This document shows, piece after piece, positions 60,255 to 64,000 of a DNA stretch of 64,000 bases. Under the pieces are notes generated by a model, which had not been told where the DNA came from, did not search any database, and saw only the letters and a program-made list of their open reading frames with translations. Origin of the DNA: Ignavibacteria bacterium (GTDB lineage: Bacteria > Bacteroidota > Ignavibacteria > Ignavibacteriales > SURF-24); contig JAAXKQ010000002.1 of assembly GCA_025612245.1 (NCBI GenBank), positions 186,001-250,000 of the forward strand, in the 5' to 3' direction. Numbering within the stretch: the stretch's first letter is position 1; each line of letters begins with the position of its first letter. A program made the translations under genes and the position numbers.

Positions 60255-61144
60255 ACAAAGTTATTATTGACAAGGAATTCTTTGACCCGGCCTCCCCTCT
60301 TGCAAAGGGACTGATTTCGGGCCTGAAGAAGCTGAGCCGCAAGAATCTCCTCCTTGAAGTAAAAGGGGATAAAATAGATAGCGGACTTAAAAAGATTCTG
60401 GCCCTTGAAGATGTCTGCCTCGGCAGGGCTTCTGAGAAGGCGGACGGGGAATTCCATATTACGGTTAGTGACAATCCGGAATCAAAGTCCGGCGTTATAA
60501 CGGTAAAAGAAGGCTCAAAGACGAGTGACTTCGGCCAGGCTGCCACAAGCCTCATTAAGGCTTTAAGGCATTCCCTGAAATCCAGGAAGACAAAAGAAAC
60601 CGACATTACGGTTGAGGTTTTTCTGGATGGTGAAGGGCATTCAGAAATAAATACCGGCGTTGGCTTTTTTGACCACATGCTCGAGCAGATTTCAAAGCAC
60701 GCCAACATCGACCTTAAGGTTCTTGTAAAGGGTGACCTTTACGTCGATGAGCACCACACGGTTGAGGATACGGGTATAACACTTGGAACGGCCATTAGTG
60801 AAGCCCTGGGTGATAAGATAGGCATAAAAAGGTACGGGTTTTTCCTTCCCATGGATGAGGCCTCGGCGCGCTGCGCAGTTGACTTAGGCGGCAGGACGTA
60901 TCTGAACTTCAAGTGCAGGTTCAGGAGGGAGAAAGTAGGGGACTTTCCGGTTGAGCTTACGGAAGAATTCTTCCGCGGGCTTTCCTCGGGTCTCAAGGCC
61001 AACATATTTCTCAGGGCAAAGGGGAAGAACGACCACCATAAAATTGAGGCGCTCTTTAAGGCATTTGCCAAGGCCTTAAACGAGGCCCTGAGGATGGACG
61101 AAAGAAGTGAAGACAAATTACCATCAACAAAAGGAGTCTTATGA
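60251..61144 (+). CDS. hisB: Imidazoleglycerol-phosphate dehydratase with an atypical N-terminal extension
   Basis: 297 residues. Residues about 110-297 are a complete IGP dehydratase: 'INTGVGFFDHMLEQISKHA', 'DEHHTVEDTG' and 'KGKNDHHKIEALFKAFAKAL' supply the metal ligands, and the C terminus LPSTKGVL matches E. coli HisB. The close resemblance (KETDITVEVFLDGEG...) is to the dehydratase half of the bifunctional enterobacterial/Bacteroidota HisB. The N-terminal roughly 105 residues are shorter than the HAD phosphatase half (about 165) and lack its DxDGT and downstream Lys/Asp motifs, so histidinol-phosphatase activity is not expected. No other phosphatase gene lies in the operon. Confidence 0.93.
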   Translation: MNKVIIDKEFFDPASPLAKGLISGLKKLSRKNLLLEVKGDKIDSGLKKILALEDVCLGRASEKADGEFHITVSDNPESKSGVITVKEGSKTSDFGQAATSLIKALRHSLKSRKTKETDITVEVFLDGEGHSEINTGVGFFDHMLEQISKHANIDLKVLVKGDLYVDEHHTVEDTGITLGTAISEALGDKIGIKRYGFFLPMDEASARCAVDLGGRTYLNFKCRFRREKVGDFPVELTEEFFRGLSSGLKANIFLRAKGKNDHHKIEALFKAFAKALNEALRMDERSEDKLPSTKGVL

Positions 61145-61725
61145 TAGCTCTGATTGATTATGATGCCGGCAATACGGCCTCTGTAGCCAATGCGCTTGGA
61201 ACGCTGGGGCAGGAATTCCTGCTGACCAATAAGGAGGCGGATATCTGTCGGGCCGATAAGATCATATTCCCGGGAGTTGGTGAGGCGTCTTTTGCAATTA
61301 AGCAGCTTCACCGCTATAACCTGATCAACCTTTTGAGGATCGTTAAGAAGCCTCTTCTTGGGATTTGCCTCGGGATGCAGCTCCTCTCGGAATTCTCGAG
61401 TGAAGGGAATATTGCGTGTCTGGGTGTGGTGCCGGGCAGGGTTGAAAAGTTCGACTCCTCAAAGGTGAATGTGCCTCACATGGGCTGGAATGAAGTATTC
61501 CAAAAAAAAGAAAGCAGGCTTTTTAAGGACATTAAAGACGGAGAGTTTTTCTACTTCGCAAATTCCTATTACCTGCCGGTAAATGAATATACCACGGCTA
61601 CAGCAAATCACGGAATCGATTTTACGGCGGCCCTGGAGAAAGACAATTTTTACGGGATCCAGTTTCACCCAGAGAAATCGGGTGATGCGGGTCTTAAACT
61701 CTTAAACAACTTTCTTGAATTATGA
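61141..61725 (+). CDS. hisH: Imidazole glycerol phosphate synthase, glutamine amidotransferase subunit
   Basis: 194 residues of a class I glutamine amidotransferase with triad Cys76 (GICLGMQ), His176 and Glu178 (FHPEKSG). It supplies ammonia to HisF. Overlaps hisB and hisA by 4 nt each. Confidence 0.96.
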   Translation: MIALIDYDAGNTASVANALGTLGQEFLLTNKEADICRADKIIFPGVGEASFAIKQLHRYNLINLLRIVKKPLLGICLGMQLLSEFSSEGNIACLGVVPGRVEKFDSSKVNVPHMGWNEVFQKKESRLFKDIKDGEFFYFANSYYLPVNEYTTATANHGIDFTAALEKDNFYGIQFHPEKSGDAGLKLLNNFLEL

Positions 61726-62438
61726 TAGTAATACCTGCAATAGACATATACCAGAATAAAATTGTAAGACTTAAAGAAGGAGACTTCAGCAAGGTAACTT
61801 TCTACAATAACACTCCCCTGGAACAGGCAAAAATCTTCGAAAGCTACGGCTTTGAGTGGCTGCACGTGGTGGATCTGGAGGGCTCCAAGACGGGAAACGT
61901 ATCGGTCCTCAAGACAATAGAGGAGATAAAAAATAATACCAGTCTCAGGCTTGAGTTCGGAGGGGGCATAAGGGATGAGGCTTCGGTAAGCCGAATACTT
62001 TCTTCCGGCGCCGACCGGGTAATTATTGGATCTCTTTCGGTAGAGAATAAAAAGGAATTTGAATACATACTCTCTAAGCACAGGGCTGAAAAGATAGTAA
62101 TTGCGGCTGACGTTAAAGACGGGATGATTGCTGTCAAAGGCTGGACGGAGCAGACTTCACTTTCCTTGCAGGAGCACATTGAATACTGCATGGCTAAGGG
62201 AGTGGACACGTTCCTTTGCACGGACATTTCACGCGACGGAATGCTTTCCGGAACGAATACGGAACTTTATTCAAAAATCATGGGTGAATTCCAGGGCATT
62301 AAGCTGATTGCCTCGGGAGGCATTAAGGATATTGAAGACGTAAGGAAGGTTTTGGAACTGAAGACCTACGGCGTTGTAATAGGCAAGGCAATTTATGAAA
62401 ACAGGATCAGCTTAGAGGAGCTCGCAGAAGTTGGTTAG
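61722..62438 (+). CDS. hisA: ProFAR isomerase
   Basis: 238-residue (beta/alpha)8 barrel. The N-terminal '[14 protein letters not shown]' carries the catalytic Asp8; a second Asp is in '[12 protein letters not shown]' near residue 168; phosphate-binding loops are 'FGGGIRDE' and 'ASGGIKD'. Fourth step of the pathway. Its end overlaps the hisF start by 8 nt. Confidence 0.95.
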   Translation: MIVIPAIDIYQNKIVRLKEGDFSKVTFYNNTPLEQAKIFESYGFEWLHVVDLEGSKTGNVSVLKTIEEIKNNTSLRLEFGGGIRDEASVSRILSSGADRVIIGSLSVENKKEFEYILSKHRAEKIVIAADVKDGMIAVKGWTEQTSLSLQEHIEYCMAKGVDTFLCTDISRDGMLSGTNTELYSKIMGEFQGIKLIASGGIKDIEDVRKVLELKTYGVVIGKAIYENRISLEELAEVG

Positions 62439-63189
62439 CAAGAGAATTATCCCGTGCCTGGATGTAAAGGACGGGAAAGTGGTCAAGGGAACAAATTTTG
62501 TAAATTTAATAGATGCCGGTGATGCCGTTGAACTTGCAGAAAGGTACAGCAAAGAAGGCGCCGATGAGCTCGTATTTCTGGATATAACGGCTTCGGCCGA
62601 AAAGAGAAAGACTCTCCTGTATCTGGTAGAAAAGGTGGCAAAGGCCATAAGGATCCCTTTTACGGTCGGAGGAGGCATTTCGGAACTTCAGGACATAGAG
62701 AGCCTTCTTAAGGCCGGGGCCGACAAGGTCTCGCTTAATTCCTCCATAGTACGTAACCCCTCGCTCATTACCGAGGCCTCCAGGCGCTTCGGAAGCCAGG
62801 CAATTGTGGCTGCCATAGACACAAAAAGAAACATCAGCGGCGTAAACAAAGTTTTTGTAAAAGGGGGGCGCGAGGAGACGGAACTTGAAGGGCTTTCCTG
62901 GTGCCAAAGAGCAGCTGAACTGGGGGCGGGTGAAATACTCCTTACCTCCATGGACAAAGACGGCACAAAGGACGGCTACGACGTGGAGTTCCTCAAGAAG
63001 GTAACCTCAGGCGTCAGCATACCAGTAATTGCCTCAGGAGGAGCCGGGAAAAAGGAGGACTTCCTGGATGCGTTCAAAACAGCAGGCGTAGATGCCTGCC
63101 TGGCTGCAAGTTTATTCCACTTCAGCATACTGGATATAAAGGAATTAAAACAGTATCTCAGAGAAAACAATATAAAAGTAAGGCTTTAA
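62431..63189 (+). CDS. hisF: Imidazole glycerol phosphate synthase, cyclase subunit
   Basis: 252-residue barrel. It starts at TTG 62431 with GAGGAG about 10 bases upstream, giving the expected N terminus [15 protein letters not shown] with catalytic Asp11; the second catalytic Asp is in AAIDTKRN near residue 130. Pairs with HisH. Phosphate loops 'VGGGISE' and 'ASGGAGK' are intact. Confidence 0.95.
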   Translation: MVSKRIIPCLDVKDGKVVKGTNFVNLIDAGDAVELAERYSKEGADELVFLDITASAEKRKTLLYLVEKVAKAIRIPFTVGGGISELQDIESLLKAGADKVSLNSSIVRNPSLITEASRRFGSQAIVAAIDTKRNISGVNKVFVKGGREETELEGLSWCQRAAELGAGEILLTSMDKDGTKDGYDVEFLKKVTSGVSIPVIASGGAGKKEDFLDAFKTAGVDACLAASLFHFSILDIKELKQYLRENNIKVRL

Positions 63190-63197
63190 GGATAATT

Positions 63198-63806
63198 ATG
63201 ATTGAAATTAGCAAACTGGATTTTAATAAAATGGGCGGGCTTATTCCCGCAGTTGTAACAGACAACTCAAATGGTGAAGTCCTCATGCTCGGCTTTATGA
63301 ACAGGGAAGCCCTCGAAAAGACAATTGAGACGGGGCTGGTTACTTTCTTCAGCCGCACCAAAGAAAGGCTCTGGACAAAGGGGGAAACCTCGGGTAATTA
63401 CCTGAAATTAGTCAGTATGTTCCAGGACTGTGACAACGATTCTCTTTTAATTAAGGCAGTTCCTGAGGGCAATACCTGCCACACGGGGGCATATTCGTGC
63501 TTTTTTGAGGAAAAACCCGCTTCAATCAGCTTTCTAAACGATCTTTTTGCGCTCATTAAGGACAGAAAGGAAAAGCTTCCGGAAGGCTCATATACTACAA
63601 AGCTCTTCAAGAGGGGCACAAACAGAATAATACAAAAAGTAGGAGAAGAGGCCATAGAAACCGTAATTGCAGCCAAAAACAGGGATAAAAATGAGATAAT
63701 GAATGAAACAGCAGACCTCATTTACCACATGTTTGTAATGCTGGCCGAGCAGGAAATAGAGTTTACGGACATCGTAAAGACTCTTGAAATGCGCCATTCC
63801 AAGTAA
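63198..63806 (+). CDS. hisI: Bifunctional phosphoribosyl-AMP cyclohydrolase / phosphoribosyl-ATP pyrophosphatase
   Basis: 202 residues. N-terminal HisI domain (about 1-110) with 'AVVTDNSNGEVLMLGFMN', 'FFSRTKERLWTKGETSGN' and zinc ligands in QDCDND and GNTCHTGAYSC. C-terminal HisE domain (about 112-202) with 'KLFKRGTNRIIQKVGEEAIE' and 'NETADLIYHMFVML'. It performs steps 2 and 3 of histidine synthesis. It ends the operon. Confidence 0.95.
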   Translation: MIEISKLDFNKMGGLIPAVVTDNSNGEVLMLGFMNREALEKTIETGLVTFFSRTKERLWTKGETSGNYLKLVSMFQDCDNDSLLIKAVPEGNTCHTGAYSCFFEEKPASISFLNDLFALIKDRKEKLPEGSYTTKLFKRGTNRIIQKVGEEAIETVIAAKNRDKNEIMNETADLIYHMFVMLAEQEIEFTDIVKTLEMRHSK

Positions 63807-63861
63807 TTTCGGCAATTATTGGTCTATAGTTTTTTTTTTGTCCACGGTTCCTTTTTTTCTT

Positions 63862-63892
63862 CCGGTCCGGGGGTGGGGCACCCCCGGACCGG
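63862..63892. other. Perfect GC-rich hairpin after the his operon
   Basis: 14-bp perfect stem (CCGGTCCGGGGGTG and its complement) with a GGG loop, 55 bp past the hisI stop. The T-rich tracts lie upstream on the plus strand rather than downstream, so it does not match a standard intrinsic terminator on either strand. Nothing else was recognised to the end of the window. Confidence 0.75.
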
Positions 63893-64000
63893 CAATATAA
63901 TTACACTATCCATTTTTAAGAAAATTCTCATTTTTGAAAATACCGCACTTACTTTGATTATTTTTTTTCTTAAGTTTGCTGTGTCTAAAATTAAACTTTA

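Overview
The window looks like chromosome from a free-living member of the Ignavibacteria / Bacteroidota-Chlorobi lineage. Four secreted proteins end in the type IX secretion (T9SS) type A sorting domain with the 'NYPNPFNP' signature typical of that group. There is also an S46 dipeptidyl peptidase, a PG0541-type PII-like protein next to an RND pump, and a HydABC electron-bifurcating hydrogenase with Rex regulators. Many genes carry purine-rich Shine-Dalgarno sequences. No rRNA, tRNA, CRISPR array, transposase or prophage was seen. The taxonomic placement is an inference from gene content.

Layout. 1-5.8 kb: the end of a histidine kinase, then a secreted tripeptidyl-peptidase-II-like subtilase paired with an OPT oligopeptide transporter. 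5.9-15.3 kb: mostly single housekeeping or accessory genes (class V aminotransferase, phosphomannomutase, DPP7-type S46 peptidase, PspC, cupin, YbaK deacylase, a Rieske lipoprotein). 15.6-26.4 kb, minus strand: a hydrogen-metabolism island. It holds hydC-hydB-hydA (bifurcating [FeFe] hydrogenase), a second [FeFe] hydrogenase-like protein with a PAS domain (group C, HydS-like), a small thioredoxin-fold ferredoxin, a SpoIIE/PP2C phosphatase and three Rex-family regulators. 26.4-40.1 kb: secreted proteins (Asp-box protein, two S1/P1 nucleases with one frameshifted at a TA repeat, a GH13 amylase, a six-domain CHRD protein), mixed with an SDR, a PAP2 phosphatase, a short histidine kinase, ornithine aminotransferase and DinB.

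40.9-47.7 kb: a tetR-tolC-adaptor-RND efflux operon plus a PII-like protein. 47.9-56.7 kb: DUF4870, a cysteine-desulfurase-like enzyme, a PHA-system protein, an FRG-domain protein, an AsmA-like protein, SerA, Ogt and SdpI. 56.8-63.8 kb: a complete his biosynthetic operon in the order hisG-D-C-B-H-A-F-IE. Neighbouring genes overlap by 4-8 nt or are separated by short gaps. It is preceded by a 35-residue leader peptide containing HHHAHH and a terminator/antiterminator pair, so ribosome-mediated attenuation is the likely control.

Most notable items: (1) the hydrogen/redox sensing module (HydS, phosphatase, mini-ferredoxin, duplicated divergent Rex) beside the catalytic hydrogenase; (2) the his attenuator; (3) a HisB whose catalytic part resembles the bifunctional E. 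coli-type enzyme but whose N-terminal phosphatase part is short and lacks the HAD aspartates; (4) a (TA)6 tract that breaks a T9SS-exported nuclease and could be a phase switch; (5) a Rex box and a perfect 26-bp palindrome in front of the canonical rex. All assignments come from reading the sequence; no database search was run.
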